From Claveliimonas bilis (lineage in GTDB: Bacteria; Bacillota; Clostridia; Lachnospirales; Lachnospiraceae), in contig NZ_AP027742.1 in assembly GCF_030296775.1 (NCBI RefSeq), positions 1,302,001-1,366,000 of the forward strand: a stretch of 64,000 nucleotides of DNA, written 5' to 3'. Below are positions 26,494 through 34,334 of this stretch, piece after piece. The notes beneath the pieces are model-generated. The model was not told where the DNA came from and did not search any database. It saw only the letters and a program-made list of their open reading frames with translations. The translations under genes and the position numbers were made by a program. The first letter of the stretch is position 1. Each line of letters starts with the position of its first letter.

Positions 26494-26496
26494 AGC

Positions 26497-26568
26497 AGCG
26501 CCGGTATACAAAGAAATGCGGCTGAATCCGTGAAAATTCTTTTGTATACTGACGCTTTCAACATTTTT
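26497..26568 (+). terminator. Inverted repeat after glf, probable terminator
   Basis: AGCG and GTATACAAAGAA (26497-26515) pair with TTCTTTTGTATAC and CGCT (26537-26556) around a ~20-nt loop, followed by TTTCAACATTTTTT. The T-run is offset, so termination may be inefficient. The outer sequence matches the hairpin at 18237. Confidence 0.55.
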
Positions 26569-26586
26569 TAATTGATTTATCACAAT

Positions 26587-26615
26587 TTATACACAATTAT
26601 AAGTTAGACTACAAT
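26587..26615 (+). promoter_or_regulatory. Sigma-A-type promoter of the HtrA gene
   Basis: TTATAC (26587-26592), 17-bp spacer, TACAAT (26610-26615), 39 bp before the ATG. Confidence 0.5.
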
Positions 26616-26653
26616 CATAGAAACAAAAGAAAGACATGAAAGGAGTCTTAACT

Positions 26654-27922
26654 ATGAGTAATGAGTATAATTATTACAATCCTAATCCAGAGGATTTCGA
26701 TCATAATAATATTTTTGATGAACAGCCAAAACAGGAGAAACCAAAAAAGCCAAAAAAGAAAATGCCAAAATGGGCGGGAGTTGTCGGCCTGGCCCTTGTA
26801 TTTGGAATTGTTGCAAGTGCTGCCTTCCAGGCAAGCAATGTGGTATTTGACAGGGTGACAGGAAATGATACAAAGACAGTGAAGCAGTCTTCCACATCAG
26901 GGAACACGCAGCTGACACAAACTGCCAGCACAGTGACATCGGATGTTTCACAGATTGTAGAATCAGCTATGCCGTCCATCGTGTCTATCACAAACATGAG
27001 TGTACAGGAAGTGCAGAATTTCTTCGGACAGACACAGCAGGAAGAAAGCACAAGCCTTGGTTCCGGTATTATCATCGACCAGAGTGATTCAGAGCTTTTG
27101 ATCGTAACTAATAATCATGTGGTGGAAGGTGCAGATACACTGACAGTTACATTTGTAGATAATGAAAGTGTAGAGGCCAATATAAAAGGAACGGATTCGG
27201 CACGGGATCTGGCAGTAGTCGCAGTGCCGGTAGATTCTATTAAGGATTCCACCATGGAAGAGATCAGTATTGCCTCCCTTGGAGATTCTGATGAACTTCA
27301 GGTAGGCGAACCTGCCATTGCAATTGGAAATGCACTTGGATATGGACAGTCTGTAACAACTGGTATTATCTCTGCGACAGACCGGGAGCTGGATGGATTT
27401 GACGGAAAACTGATCCAGACAGATGCAGCGATCAATCCTGGAAATAGTGGAGGAGCGCTGCTTAACGCTAATGGACAGGTAGTTGGTATTAATACGGCCA
27501 AGATCAATTCCAGTGTTGCGGAAGGTATGGGATATGCAATCCCGATCAGTGACGCAAGCGATATCATTACTTCACTCATGAATCAGGAGACAAAGACAAA
27601 AGTTTCTGAAGAAGAGCAGGGATATCTTGGAATTACCGGAGTAGATGTATCAGATGACAGCTCTGAAATGTATAATATGCCTACAGGCGTATATATCAGG
27701 GAGGTATCTAAAGGCAGCGGAGCAGAGCAGGCAGGCCTTGCACAGGGTAATATTATAACAGCTATCAACGGAACAACTGTTGACAGCATGTCTACTTTAA
27801 AGGAACAGCTTACTTACTATAAAGTCGGTGAAACTGTGGAACTGACAGTACAGGTTGCAGCAAACGATGGTTCCTATCAGGAACAGACAGTATCTGTAAC
27901 TCTGGGAACTGCAAGTGAATAA
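26654..27922 (+). CDS. HtrA/DegP-family membrane-anchored serine protease
   Basis: A surface quality-control protease for misfolded exported proteins. The 422 aa start at ATG 26654, behind AAAGGAG at about 10 bp; an ATG at 26636 lies before that site. A polar N-terminus with a Lys/Pro-rich stretch precedes one transmembrane helix (about 40-60) and a Ser/Thr-rich linker. The trypsin-like domain has the catalytic triad in TNNHVV (His, ~154), ARDLAVV (Asp, ~185) and GNSGGALL (Ser, ~263). A single C-terminal PDZ domain starts at GYLGITGVDV. The layout matches HtrA of Gram-positive bacteria. Confidence 0.94.
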   Translation: MSNEYNYYNPNPEDFDHNNIFDEQPKQEKPKKPKKKMPKWAGVVGLALVFGIVASAAFQASNVVFDRVTGNDTKTVKQSSTSGNTQLTQTASTVTSDVSQIVESAMPSIVSITNMSVQEVQNFFGQTQQEESTSLGSGIIIDQSDSELLIVTNNHVVEGADTLTVTFVDNESVEANIKGTDSARDLAVVAVPVDSIKDSTMEEISIASLGDSDELQVGEPAIAIGNALGYGQSVTTGIISATDRELDGFDGKLIQTDAAINPGNSGGALLNANGQVVGINTAKINSSVAEGMGYAIPISDASDIITSLMNQETKTKVSEEEQGYLGITGVDVSDDSSEMYNMPTGVYIREVSKGSGAEQAGLAQGNIITAINGTTVDSMSTLKEQLTYYKVGETVELTVQVAANDGSYQEQTVSVTLGTASE

Positions 27923-27929
27923 AAAACAA

Positions 27930-27963
27930 AAGTGCGGCGGTAAAATCCACCGCACTTCTTTTT
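27930..27963 (+). terminator. Rho-independent terminator after htrA
   Basis: AAGTGCGG (27930-27937) pairs with CCGCACTT (27950-27957), followed by CTTTTT. Confidence 0.88.
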
Positions 27964-27978
27964 ATTATCCGGGATGTG

Positions 27979-27987
27979 TGGTATAAT
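27979..27987 (+). promoter_or_regulatory. Possible extended -10 promoter of glyA
   Basis: TGG-TATAAT (hexamer 27982-27987) with no good -35. Transcription from here would include the hairpin at 28028 and both 55-bp repeats in a ~240-nt leader. Confidence 0.45.
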
Positions 27988-28027
27988 GTCCACGTAGGCA
28001 ATGAGCCGTGCAAAAATGCAAAAGGAC

Positions 28028-28052
28028 AAAATACCTGCTTGCAGGTATTTTT
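28028..28052 (+). terminator. Leader hairpin, possible attenuator upstream of glyA
   Basis: AAAATACCTGC (28028-28038) pairs with GCAGGTATTTT (28041-28051), then more T's. If formed it could stop leader transcription before the repeats and glyA. Confidence 0.5.
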
Positions 28053-28071
28053 GGCGTTTTGTATTTTTATA

Positions 28072-28126
28072 GGGCGAAGCCCGTGAGCGAGAGCCCGAAG
28101 GGTTCGAGCTTAGCAGGGCGAATGAG
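28072..28126 (+). repeat. 55-bp structured repeat, copy 1
   Basis: It matches copy 2 at 28146-28200 in 52 of 55 positions. It begins with the mini-hairpin GGGC-GAA-GCCC and contains GAGCCC-GAAG-GGGTTC, a 6-bp stem with a G-U pair. The three differences fall in the stem (a G-U to A-U change), the loop and the tail. Function unknown; there is no ORF of note. Confidence 0.85.
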
Positions 28127-28145
28127 ATCTGAGTTTGCCGAAAAG

Positions 28146-28200
28146 GGGCGAAGCCCGTGAGCGAGAACCCGGAGGGTTCGAGCTTGGCAGGGCGAATGAG
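28146..28200 (+). repeat. 55-bp structured repeat, copy 2
   Basis: Second copy, 19 bp after copy 1 (74-bp period), ending 32 bp before the glyA start. Its central stem GAACCC-GGAG-GGGTTC is fully Watson-Crick. Confidence 0.85.
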
Positions 28201-28232
28201 GCTTGCAAGGCTACTTAAAAAGGAGGAAAAGG

Positions 28233-29468
28233 ATGTACGCTTTTGAGGACATTAGAAAAACGGACAGCGAAATAGCAGATGCTATTGTAAAGGAGATGGA
28301 AAGACAGGATTCCCATTTGGAACTGATTGCTTCCGAAAACTGGGTAAGCAAGGCAGTTATGGCGGCTATGGGAAGTCCCTTGACAAATAAATATGCAGAA
28401 GGGTATCCGGGAAGAAGGTATTATGGCGGATGTGATTACGTTGATGTAGTAGAGAATCTGGCAAGGGAGAGAGCAAAGAAACTTTTTGGATGCGAGTATG
28501 TCAACGTGCAGCCTCATTCAGGAGCACAGGCAAATATGGCAGTTTTCTTTGCCATGCTGAAACCGGGGGACAAGATTCTTGGAATGAATCTGGATCAGGG
28601 AGGGCATCTGACCCATGGATCACCGGTAAATTTCTCGGGAAATTATTTTCAGACCTCCTTTTACGGAGTAAATGAGGAAGGTTTTATTGATTATGAAGAG
28701 GTGCGCCGTATTGCTTTAGAGGAAAAGCCGAAACTGATCATTGCAGGGGCAAGCGCCTATGCAAGAAAAATCGATTTCAAGAAATTCCGCGAGATTGCTG
28801 ATGAGGCAGGTTCCTACCTTATGGTAGACATGGCTCATATTGCAGGACTTGTAGCGGCAGGCCTTCATCAAAGCCCGATTCCGTATGCAGATGTTGTGAC
28901 AACTACAACACATAAGACTCTGAGGGGACCGAGGGGAGGCATGATCCTTTGCAACCAGGAAGCAGCGGACAAATTTAATTTTAATAAAGCAGTATTCCCT
29001 GGTATACAGGGAGGCCCGCTGGAGCATGTGATTGCCGGAAAAGCAGTCTGTTTTAAAGAAGCGCTTCAGCCTGAATTTCGCGAATATCAGGAACAGATTG
29101 TAAAGAATGCCCAGGCATTGGCCCGGGCTTTGATGGAAAGAGGAGTAAAACTGGTATCAGGAGGCACAGACAACCATTTGATGCTGGTTGATCTAAGCCA
29201 GGAAGAGGTAACAGGAAAAGAACTGGAAAAACGTCTGGATGCTGCTCATATTACATGTAATAAAAATACAATTCCAAACGATGCCAGAGGACCGATGGTG
29301 ACAAGCGGAGTGAGGCTTGGAACACCTGCAGTTACCACTCGCGGATTAAAGGAAGAGGATATGGAGCACATTGCAGAAGCTATTTCTCTTGTGATTAAAA
29401 GTGAGGATAATATTGGAAAGGCACAGGAAATCGTAGCGCAGCTTACAAAGAAATACCCGCTGATCTAA
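28233..29468 (+). CDS. glyA: Serine hydroxymethyltransferase
   Basis: A PLP enzyme that converts serine and tetrahydrofolate to glycine and methylene-THF. The product is 411 aa from ATG 28233, with AGGAGG 6 bp upstream; the longer frame from 28203 runs into the repeat region and is rejected. Motifs are [57 protein letters not shown] and the PLP-lysine site [30 protein letters not shown] lies near the C-terminus. The CsoR-like gene follows after 41 bp. Confidence 0.97.
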   Translation: MYAFEDIRKTDSEIADAIVKEMERQDSHLELIASENWVSKAVMAAMGSPLTNKYAEGYPGRRYYGGCDYVDVVENLARERAKKLFGCEYVNVQPHSGAQANMAVFFAMLKPGDKILGMNLDQGGHLTHGSPVNFSGNYFQTSFYGVNEEGFIDYEEVRRIALEEKPKLIIAGASAYARKIDFKKFREIADEAGSYLMVDMAHIAGLVAAGLHQSPIPYADVVTTTTHKTLRGPRGGMILCNQEAADKFNFNKAVFPGIQGGPLEHVIAGKAVCFKEALQPEFREYQEQIVKNAQALARALMERGVKLVSGGTDNHLMLVDLSQEEVTGKELEKRLDAAHITCNKNTIPNDARGPMVTSGVRLGTPAVTTRGLKEEDMEHIAEAISLVIKSEDNIGKAQEIVAQLTKKYPLI

Positions 29469-29509
29469 CAAAAAAGTACAGGCCTGAAATAGAGGAGGAA
29501 GGCGAAAGA

Positions 29510-29788
29510 ATGAAAACAAAACACAGAAATGATGAAGAATACAGAAAACTGATGAATCGTCTGAACCGCGTGGAAGGCCAGGTTCGGGGAGTAAAAAAAA
29601 TGCTGGAAGAAGAGCAGTACTGTGTTGATATTCTCACACAGGTGTCTGCAATTCAGGCGGCGCTTAATTCTTTTAATAAAGAGCTTTTATCCAGCCATAT
29701 ACATTCCTGTGTGGTAAGTGAAATACAGAACGGAAATACAGAAGTGGTAGATGAATTGTGTGAATCTATCAAAAAGCTTATGAAATAG
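29510..29788 (+). CDS. CsoR/FrmR-family (DUF156) metal- or stress-sensing repressor
   Basis: A small all-helical DNA-binding repressor of 92 aa. The signature RLNRVEGQVRGVKKMLEEEQYCVDILTQ is present, as is a downstream HIHSC. The Cys of YCVD plus His and Cys of HIHSC give the Cys-His-Cys pattern of copper-sensing CsoR. No copper exporter or chaperone gene is adjacent in the window, so the ligand is unproven. It probably shares the glyA transcript, and a strong terminator follows. Confidence 0.9.
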   Translation: MKTKHRNDEEYRKLMNRLNRVEGQVRGVKKMLEEEQYCVDILTQVSAIQAALNSFNKELLSSHIHSCVVSEIQNGNTEVVDELCESIKKLMK

Positions 29789-29800
29789 TGTGCTATCAGT

Positions 29801-29837
29801 AAAGGGCAGTCTCCCGGAGCAAGGGGACTGCCTTTTG
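29801..29837 (+). terminator. Rho-independent terminator after the csoR-like gene
   Basis: AAAGGGCAGTCTCCC pairs with GGGGACTGCCTTTT around GGAGCAA; a long GC-rich stem with T-run. Confidence 0.92.
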
Positions 29838-29851
29838 TAGTATGATGCCAA

Positions 29852-29879
29852 TCACATTTTTATTCCAATCCCATACAAT
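29852..29879 (+). promoter_or_regulatory. Sigma-E-like promoter of cotJABC
   Basis: CATACAAT (29872-29879) is a perfect sigma-E -10. TCACATT (29852-29858) matches the -35 consensus KMATATT in six of seven positions, with a 13-bp spacer. This agrees with mother-cell expression of cotJ genes in known spore formers. Confidence 0.65.
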
Positions 29880-29914
29880 AATATTGTAGATTGTTATGGA
29901 AGGAGTAATGACAC

Positions 29915-30172
29915 ATGCAGAATTACCGGTATCAGTCCCAGGACTGCAGGAGAGGACAGCAAAGAAGCTTTTCTGCTCAGGGAATGCAGAGACAAAGTTC
30001 GTGCTGCGCAGAAAGAAAAGAAGTAGCCGGTCTTTCAGACCTGGCCCTTGCCATGGCGTATGTACCATGGCAGGAGTGGCGTGAAATATACGATCTGGAG
30101 AAGGGATTTTGCTGCGGCACGATTTTTCGCGAGCTGCATAAACCATTTTTAGGAGCAGGAGGGAGAAGATAA
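29915..30172 (+). CDS. cotJA: Spore coat-associated protein CotJA
   Basis: The product is 85 aa. The C-terminal half LAMAYVPWQEWREIYDLE and GTIFRELHKPFLGAG is the CotJA signature. The N-terminal half is Gln/Arg/Ser-rich. ATG 29915 has GAAGGAG 9 bp upstream. The gene overlaps cotJB by one base. CotJA is a minor coat component made in the mother cell. Confidence 0.92.
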   Translation: MQNYRYQSQDCRRGQQRSFSAQGMQRQSSCCAERKEVAGLSDLALAMAYVPWQEWREIYDLEKGFCCGTIFRELHKPFLGAGGRR

Positions 30173-30444
30173 TGGCAGATAACAGGCCCTGCAGGAGAGA
30201 CCTGCTTCAATGGATCAATGTAGTTAGTTTCGCCGTAGATGATGTAAAGCTTTTTCTGGATACCCATCCCTGTAATTCCCAGGCTCTCGCCTTTTTTGAG
30301 GAATGTCAGGAACAAAGAAATCGGGCATTGAAAGAGTATGCCAGGTATTACGGACCTCTGACTGTGGATGCGGCAGATCTGTCTCAGACAGACAGGTGGA
30401 ACTGGATCAATGAGCCATGGCCATGGCAGGAAGGGGGATGTTAA
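30172..30444 (+). CDS. cotJB: Spore coat protein CotJB
   Basis: The product is 90 aa. LLQWINVVSFAVDDVKLFLDTHP, ALAFFEECQEQRNRALKEYARYYGPLT and WINEPWPWQEGGC match CotJB domains end to end. Its ATG shares the last base of the cotJA stop codon, and cotJC follows after 3 bp, so the three coat genes form a tight operon. Confidence 0.93.
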   Translation: MADNRPCRRDLLQWINVVSFAVDDVKLFLDTHPCNSQALAFFEECQEQRNRALKEYARYYGPLTVDAADLSQTDRWNWINEPWPWQEGGC

Positions 30445-30447
30445 TTT

Positions 30448-31059
30448 ATGTGGAATTATGAAAAAAGATTGCAGTATCCTGTGAAAATCACTCAGACAAA
30501 TCCCAAAATAGCACAGGTGATCATCAGTCAGTTCGGAGGCCCTGACGGAGAACTCGGAGCTTCGATGCGCTACCTTGCCCAGAGGTATACTATGCCTTAC
30601 AAAGAAGTGACAGGAATACTCACAGATATCGGAACAGAAGAATTGGCACATCTCGAGATGATCTGTGCAATTGTCTACCAGCTTACGAAAAACCTGACGC
30701 CGGAAGAGATTGAGAAATCCGGATTTGATAAATATTATGTGGATCATACTCTGGCACTCTGGCCGCAGTCGGCAGGAGGAGTGCCATGGAGCGCGACTAC
30801 ATTCCAGTCCAAAGGAGACCCTGTTACAGACCTTCATGAAGATATGGCGGCAGAGCAGAAGGCAAGAACAACTTATGACAATATTCTAAGACTTGTGAAG
30901 GATCCGGAAGTGGCAGATCCTATCCGTTTCCTGCGGGAAAGGGAGATTGTGCATTACCAGAGATTCGGCGAGAGTCTGCGCATTGTGCAGGATCATCTTG
31001 ACAGTAAAAACTTTTATGCTTTTAACCCGGAATTTGATATGGGGAGATGTACGAAATAA
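30448..31059 (+). CDS. cotJC: Spore coat protein CotJC, manganese-catalase family
   Basis: The product is 203 aa, of the non-haem manganese catalase fold. It opens with MWNYEKRLQYPVKI, then FGGPDGELGASMRYLAQRYTM, GTEELAHLEMICAIVYQL and REREIVHYQRFGESL, where the Glu and His residues correspond to the dimanganese ligands. It is last in cotJABC and may protect the spore against peroxide, although catalase activity of CotJC is not shown by the sequence alone. Confidence 0.94.
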   Translation: MWNYEKRLQYPVKITQTNPKIAQVIISQFGGPDGELGASMRYLAQRYTMPYKEVTGILTDIGTEELAHLEMICAIVYQLTKNLTPEEIEKSGFDKYYVDHTLALWPQSAGGVPWSATTFQSKGDPVTDLHEDMAAEQKARTTYDNILRLVKDPEVADPIRFLREREIVHYQRFGESLRIVQDHLDSKNFYAFNPEFDMGRCTK

Positions 31060-31101
31060 TATAAAGATAAACGCGGCTGGATACTTAGGAAAAATTCCTC
31101 A

Positions 31102-31130
31102 TTGTCATTCCAGACATATGCCGTTATAAT
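31102..31130 (+). promoter_or_regulatory. Sigma-A promoter of the RodA/FtsW-family gene
   Basis: TTGTCA (31102-31107), 17-bp spacer, TATAAT (31125-31130), 23 bp before the ATG. One of the best matches in the window. Confidence 0.8.
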
Positions 31131-31153
31131 AATAGCGATTGGAGTGTAAATAA

Positions 31154-32389
31154 ATGGAGAATAAAAATACGAAAGTAACACAGATTCCGAAAAGAGGCCG
31201 CGGTGAGCACAGAGGCCGGTCAGCGCAGGCCAGAGAGAGTATGGGGGCAAGAATGAAAAGCGGTATGAAATATTTTGACTACAGCCTTGTGGCGGTTATT
31301 GTATTTCTTATATGCTTTGGTCTGGTCATGCTCTACAGTGCCAGCGCTTACTCGGCAGAAGTCAATTATTCGGGGGACAGTATGCATTATTTTAAAAGGC
31401 AGCTGTTTTTCTGTATCGTGGGAGGCGCGGGAGCATATGTCGTATCGCTGTGGGATTATCATAGAGTTGCCAAGCATGCGAAAAAAATCTTTTTCTTTTC
31501 TATTTTCCTGATGGCTCTTGTAAAGACGCCGCTTGGAGTGGAAGTAAACGGGGCGACAAGATGGATTGCCCTTCCGTTTGGACAGCAGCTTCAGCCTGCC
31601 GAGGTGACGAAAATAGCTGTCATTGTTTTTGTCCCGGTCGTTATATGCCAGATGGGGAAAGAGATCCGGACTCTGGCAGGAGTGATTCGGGCAATCAGCT
31701 GGGGATTGCTGGCAGCAGGCTGTGTATATTTTCTGACAGAAAATTTGAGTACAGCAGTTATCGTGCTGGGAATTACCTGTATGATGGTCTTTATTGTTCA
31801 TCCCAAGACAGCTCCGTTTATTGCCCTGGTTGTTCTGGGAATCATTGCTCTTGTAGTGGGGGCGACCATCCTGGGAAGTATGATACAGGCGGGTGATCTG
31901 GGAGATAATTTCCGGCTTCGGCGTATCATTGTATGGCTGGACCCGGAAAAACATGCTTCTGATTATGGCTATCAGGTCGTACAGGGGCTTTATGCTATTG
32001 GTTCCGGCGGCTTTTTTGGGAAAGGTCTTGGAAACAGTACGCAGAAACGACTGATACCAGAAGTGCAAAATGACATGATCCTTTCGGTTATCTGCGAGGA
32101 GCTGGGAGTGTTTGGGGCCATTATGGTCCTGGTTCTGTTTGGCCTTTTGCTGTACAGGCTTATGGTAATTGCACAGAATGCTCCGGATATGTATGGAGCT
32201 TTAATTGCCAGCGGTATCTTTTCCCACATTGCGCTTCAGGTATTTCTGAATGTTGCGGTTGTAATTAATTTGATCCCCAATACCGGAATTACGCTGCCAT
32301 TCATCAGCTATGGAGGGACATCATTACTTTTTCTGATGTTGGAAATGGGTGTCGCGCTTGGAATTTCAAGAAAAATAAAGATGCAATGA
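31154..32389 (+). CDS. FtsW/RodA/SpoVE-family peptidoglycan glycosyltransferase
   Basis: A SEDS-family polymerase in the cytoplasmic membrane, 411 aa with a basic ~40-residue cytoplasmic N-terminus and about ten transmembrane segments. Landmarks are FGLVMLYSASAYSAE, NGATRWIALPFGQQLQPAEVTK, LTENLSTAVIVLGI, GYQVVQGLYAIGSGG, QNDMILSVICEELG and IPNTGITLPFISYGGTSLLFLMLEMG. It stands outside the dcw cluster, which has its own SEDS gene at 41923. This one may therefore serve elongation (RodA) or sporulation (SpoVE), which motif reading cannot separate. Confidence 0.92.
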   Translation: MENKNTKVTQIPKRGRGEHRGRSAQARESMGARMKSGMKYFDYSLVAVIVFLICFGLVMLYSASAYSAEVNYSGDSMHYFKRQLFFCIVGGAGAYVVSLWDYHRVAKHAKKIFFFSIFLMALVKTPLGVEVNGATRWIALPFGQQLQPAEVTKIAVIVFVPVVICQMGKEIRTLAGVIRAISWGLLAAGCVYFLTENLSTAVIVLGITCMMVFIVHPKTAPFIALVVLGIIALVVGATILGSMIQAGDLGDNFRLRRIIVWLDPEKHASDYGYQVVQGLYAIGSGGFFGKGLGNSTQKRLIPEVQNDMILSVICEELGVFGAIMVLVLFGLLLYRLMVIAQNAPDMYGALIASGIFSHIALQVFLNVAVVINLIPNTGITLPFISYGGTSLLFLMLEMGVALGISRKIKMQ

Positions 32390-32399
32390 TAGAAAAGCC

Positions 32400-32428
32400 T
32401 TTTCAATCTTCCTATTATATGCTATGAT
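32400..32428 (+). promoter_or_regulatory. Sigma-A-type promoter of the degV gene
   Basis: TTTTCA (32400-32405), 17-bp spacer, TATGAT (32423-32428), about 90 bp before the ATG. Confidence 0.45.
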
Positions 32429-32518
32429 ATATAAGTGGTTTTTGAAACTACATACACTAGAAGTCAATGACGTTAATGCTAGATATTGAAGATAGAAATG
32501 TAGGAGGATGGAAGGAAG

Positions 32519-33358
32519 ATGAGCTATAAAATAATCGTGGACAGCTGCGGAGAGCTGACAAAAGAAATGAAAGAGTCGGAGGTTTTTGAAACAGCGTCTT
32601 TGAGTATAGACATAGATGGCCATCATATTGTGGATGATGAATCTTTTGACCAGAAAGAATTTTTAAAAATCGTGGCGGAAAGTCCCAATTGCCCGAAATC
32701 GTCCTGTCCGTCACCGGAAGCTTATATGGAAGGATACCACTGCGAGGCGGAAAGGGTCTATGCAGTGACTCTGTCAGCAGAACTCAGTGGATCTTATAAC
32801 AGTGCAGTGCTTGGAAAGAATCTTTATCATGAAGAGTATGGAGAGAAGGATATCTATGTTTTTAATTCACGTTCTGCATCTGTGGGAGAAACCCTTATTG
32901 CTTTGAAAATCGAAGAATGTGAGAAGAAAAATTTGAGCTTTCACGAAGTCGTCCGGCAAGTGGAGGAATATATTGAAGAACAAAATACGTATTTTGTTCT
33001 GGAAACTCTGGAAACATTGAGAAAAAACGGACGTTTGACGGGGCTGAAGGCAATTGTGGCAACGGCGCTGAATATAAAACCGGTAATGGGAGCTACACCA
33101 CAGGGAGTAATCTGCCAGCTTGGACAGGCAAGGGGTATAAAGAAAGCTCTGGTGAAAATGGTGGATGAAGTTGTGAAAGATGTGAAAAGGCCCGAGGAGA
33201 AGACGCTTGCCATCAGTCATTGCAACTGCCTGGAGAGAGCGGAAGCGGTGAAGAGGATGATTCTGGAGAAGATTTCACCGAAAAAGGTCATTATTCTGGA
33301 TACAGCCGGAATCAGCAGTATGTATGCGGCAGACGGCGGTATAATCGTAGTTGTATAA
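32519..33358 (+). CDS. DegV-family fatty-acid-binding protein
   Basis: The product is 279 aa. DegV/FakB proteins bind a fatty acid in a two-lobed fold and present it to a kinase. The N-terminal YKIIVDSCGELTKEM, the PNCPKSSCPSPEAYME segment with the SCPSPE motif, VTLSAELSGSYNSAVLG, and the C-terminal ETLEALRKNGRLTG-like region (ETLETLRKNGRLTG here) all match. No FakA kinase gene lies in the window. The promoter of the next gene overlaps its stop codon. Confidence 0.92.
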   Translation: MSYKIIVDSCGELTKEMKESEVFETASLSIDIDGHHIVDDESFDQKEFLKIVAESPNCPKSSCPSPEAYMEGYHCEAERVYAVTLSAELSGSYNSAVLGKNLYHEEYGEKDIYVFNSRSASVGETLIALKIEECEKKNLSFHEVVRQVEEYIEEQNTYFVLETLETLRKNGRLTGLKAIVATALNIKPVMGATPQGVICQLGQARGIKKALVKMVDEVVKDVKRPEEKTLAISHCNCLERAEAVKRMILEKISPKKVIILDTAGISSMYAADGGIIVVV

Positions 33359-33379
33359 TCCCTGCCTTTGTGATATAAT
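33351..33379 (+). promoter_or_regulatory. Sigma-A promoter of the 33410 gene
   Basis: TTGTAT (33351-33356), 17-bp spacer, TATAAT (33374-33379). The -35 overlaps the stop codon of the DegV gene. Confidence 0.65.
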
Positions 33380-33409
33380 GTTATCCAGTTGACGAAGGAG
33401 TACAAAGAT

Positions 33410-33652
33410 ATGAGTCAGGAAAAAGTAGATAAATATAAAAAGGAAAAGGCGAACCGTAAGCAGATCATGCAGAAACAGAAAGTGCGTCACCTGCTAAGGC
33501 GCTGCATAGTGGCAGTATTGGGATTGGCTCTGGTGTGCTGGATTGGTTATTCGGCATATGGCGTGTATGAGGACAGCAGACCGCAGGAGAGTGCGGAAGT
33601 TGATTATTCAGCCATCACTGACTATGAAACAAATCTGAACGGAACAGAATAG
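33410..33652 (+). CDS. Small single-pass membrane protein of unknown function
   Basis: The product is 80 aa from ATG 33410 (GAAGGAG 9 bp upstream; a TTG at 33389 is rejected). A Lys-rich cytoplasmic segment (residues 1-32) is followed by one transmembrane helix (about 35-53) and a short acidic extracellular tail. The gene has its own promoter and terminator just upstream of the mraZ promoter. The topology is like that of small division or sporulation membrane proteins, but no family is recognised. Confidence 0.75.
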   Translation: MSQEKVDKYKKEKANRKQIMQKQKVRHLLRRCIVAVLGLALVCWIGYSAYGVYEDSRPQESAEVDYSAITDYETNLNGTE

Positions 33653-33678
33653 ATGCTCATAAAAGTAAATTGTGAGAC

Positions 33679-33710
33679 AAAGAACAGGAATTTTTTCCTG
33701 TTCTTTTTTT
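33679..33710 (+). terminator. Rho-independent terminator before mraZ
   Basis: AAAGAACAGGAA pairs with TTCCTGTTCTTT over TTTT, then further T's. Confidence 0.92.
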
Positions 33711-33770
33711 GTTGCACAGGAAAACTGGGTTCCCATCACATTTTATTAAGGAATTTTTAGAAAAAAGGGC

Positions 33771-33799
33771 TTGAAATCAATAGTAAAGTGGTTTACAAT
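33771..33799 (+). promoter_or_regulatory. Sigma-A promoter of the mraZ/dcw operon
   Basis: TTGAAA (33771-33776), 17-bp spacer, TACAAT (33794-33799), 82 bp before the mraZ ATG. It overlaps the first MraZ boxes. Confidence 0.75.
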
Positions 33800-33852
33800 G
33801 GTTTCAAGTGGTAGAAAGTGGCGAAAAGTGGTATAAAGTGGTGCGAAAGTGG
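33785..33852 (+). promoter_or_regulatory. MraZ operator array (AAAGTGG boxes, 10-bp period)
   Basis: GTGG cores lie at 33788, 33808, 33818, 33828, 33838 and 33849, with a variant ATGG at 33798. Most are preceded by AA or AAA. The spacing is exactly 10 bp except for the last (11 bp), so the boxes face one side of the helix. MraZ is known to repress its own operon through tandem GTGG-type repeats. Confidence 0.82.
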
Positions 33853-33881
33853 CAGACCGCTTTGAAAGAAGGTGAGTTCTA

Positions 33882-34322
33882 ATGTTGAAAGGAGAATACA
33901 GTCACAATATCGATCCCAAAGGAAGGCTGATTATTCCGGCTAAATTCCGTGACGATTTAGGGGAGCATTTCGTCATAACAAAAGGGATGGAAAATTGCCT
34001 GTATGTATATCCGGAAAACGAATGGAACGCCTTTGAAGAAAAACTGAACGCCTTACCAACGACCACAGATAAAAAAGCCAGAGCTTTTGCATATTTCTTT
34101 CAGGGAAGTGCAACAGACGGCGACCTTGATAAGCAAGGTAGAACACTGATTCCATCTGTTCTTAGAGAATACGCTAAACTTGGAAAAGAAGTTGTGTTTA
34201 TCGGTATGGGGAAGCGTGCCGAGATCTGGGACAAGGCCAGATGGGATGAAAAGAATGCTGAAGTGGAGCTTTCTATCGAAGATATTGCATCAGATATGGA
34301 AGCAAACGGATTCAGTATCTAA
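33882..34322 (+). CDS. mraZ: Transcriptional regulator MraZ
   Basis: The product is 146 aa with two AbrB-like SpoVT-type DNA-binding halves: GEYSHNIDPKGRLIIPAKFRDDLGE at the N-terminus and a second copy around DKQGRTLIPSVLREYAKL (about 87-104). It forms ring-shaped oligomers and autoregulates the dcw operon. The box array directly upstream fits this. AAGGTGAG precedes the ATG. rsmH follows 12 bp later, the standard order. Confidence 0.96.
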   Translation: MLKGEYSHNIDPKGRLIIPAKFRDDLGEHFVITKGMENCLYVYPENEWNAFEEKLNALPTTTDKKARAFAYFFQGSATDGDLDKQGRTLIPSVLREYAKLGKEVVFIGMGKRAEIWDKARWDEKNAEVELSIEDIASDMEANGFSI

Positions 34323-34334
34323 GAGGGAGAAGAT

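Noticed and set aside
28072-28200. tRNA-like GGTTCGAGCT in the glyA-leader repeats
   Set aside because: There is no acceptor stem, anticodon arm or D-arm around it; the motif is part of the 55-bp repeat.
27970-28232. THF or glycine riboswitch before glyA
   Set aside because: None of the conserved core sequences I know is visible; the leader is explained by a hairpin and the two repeats.
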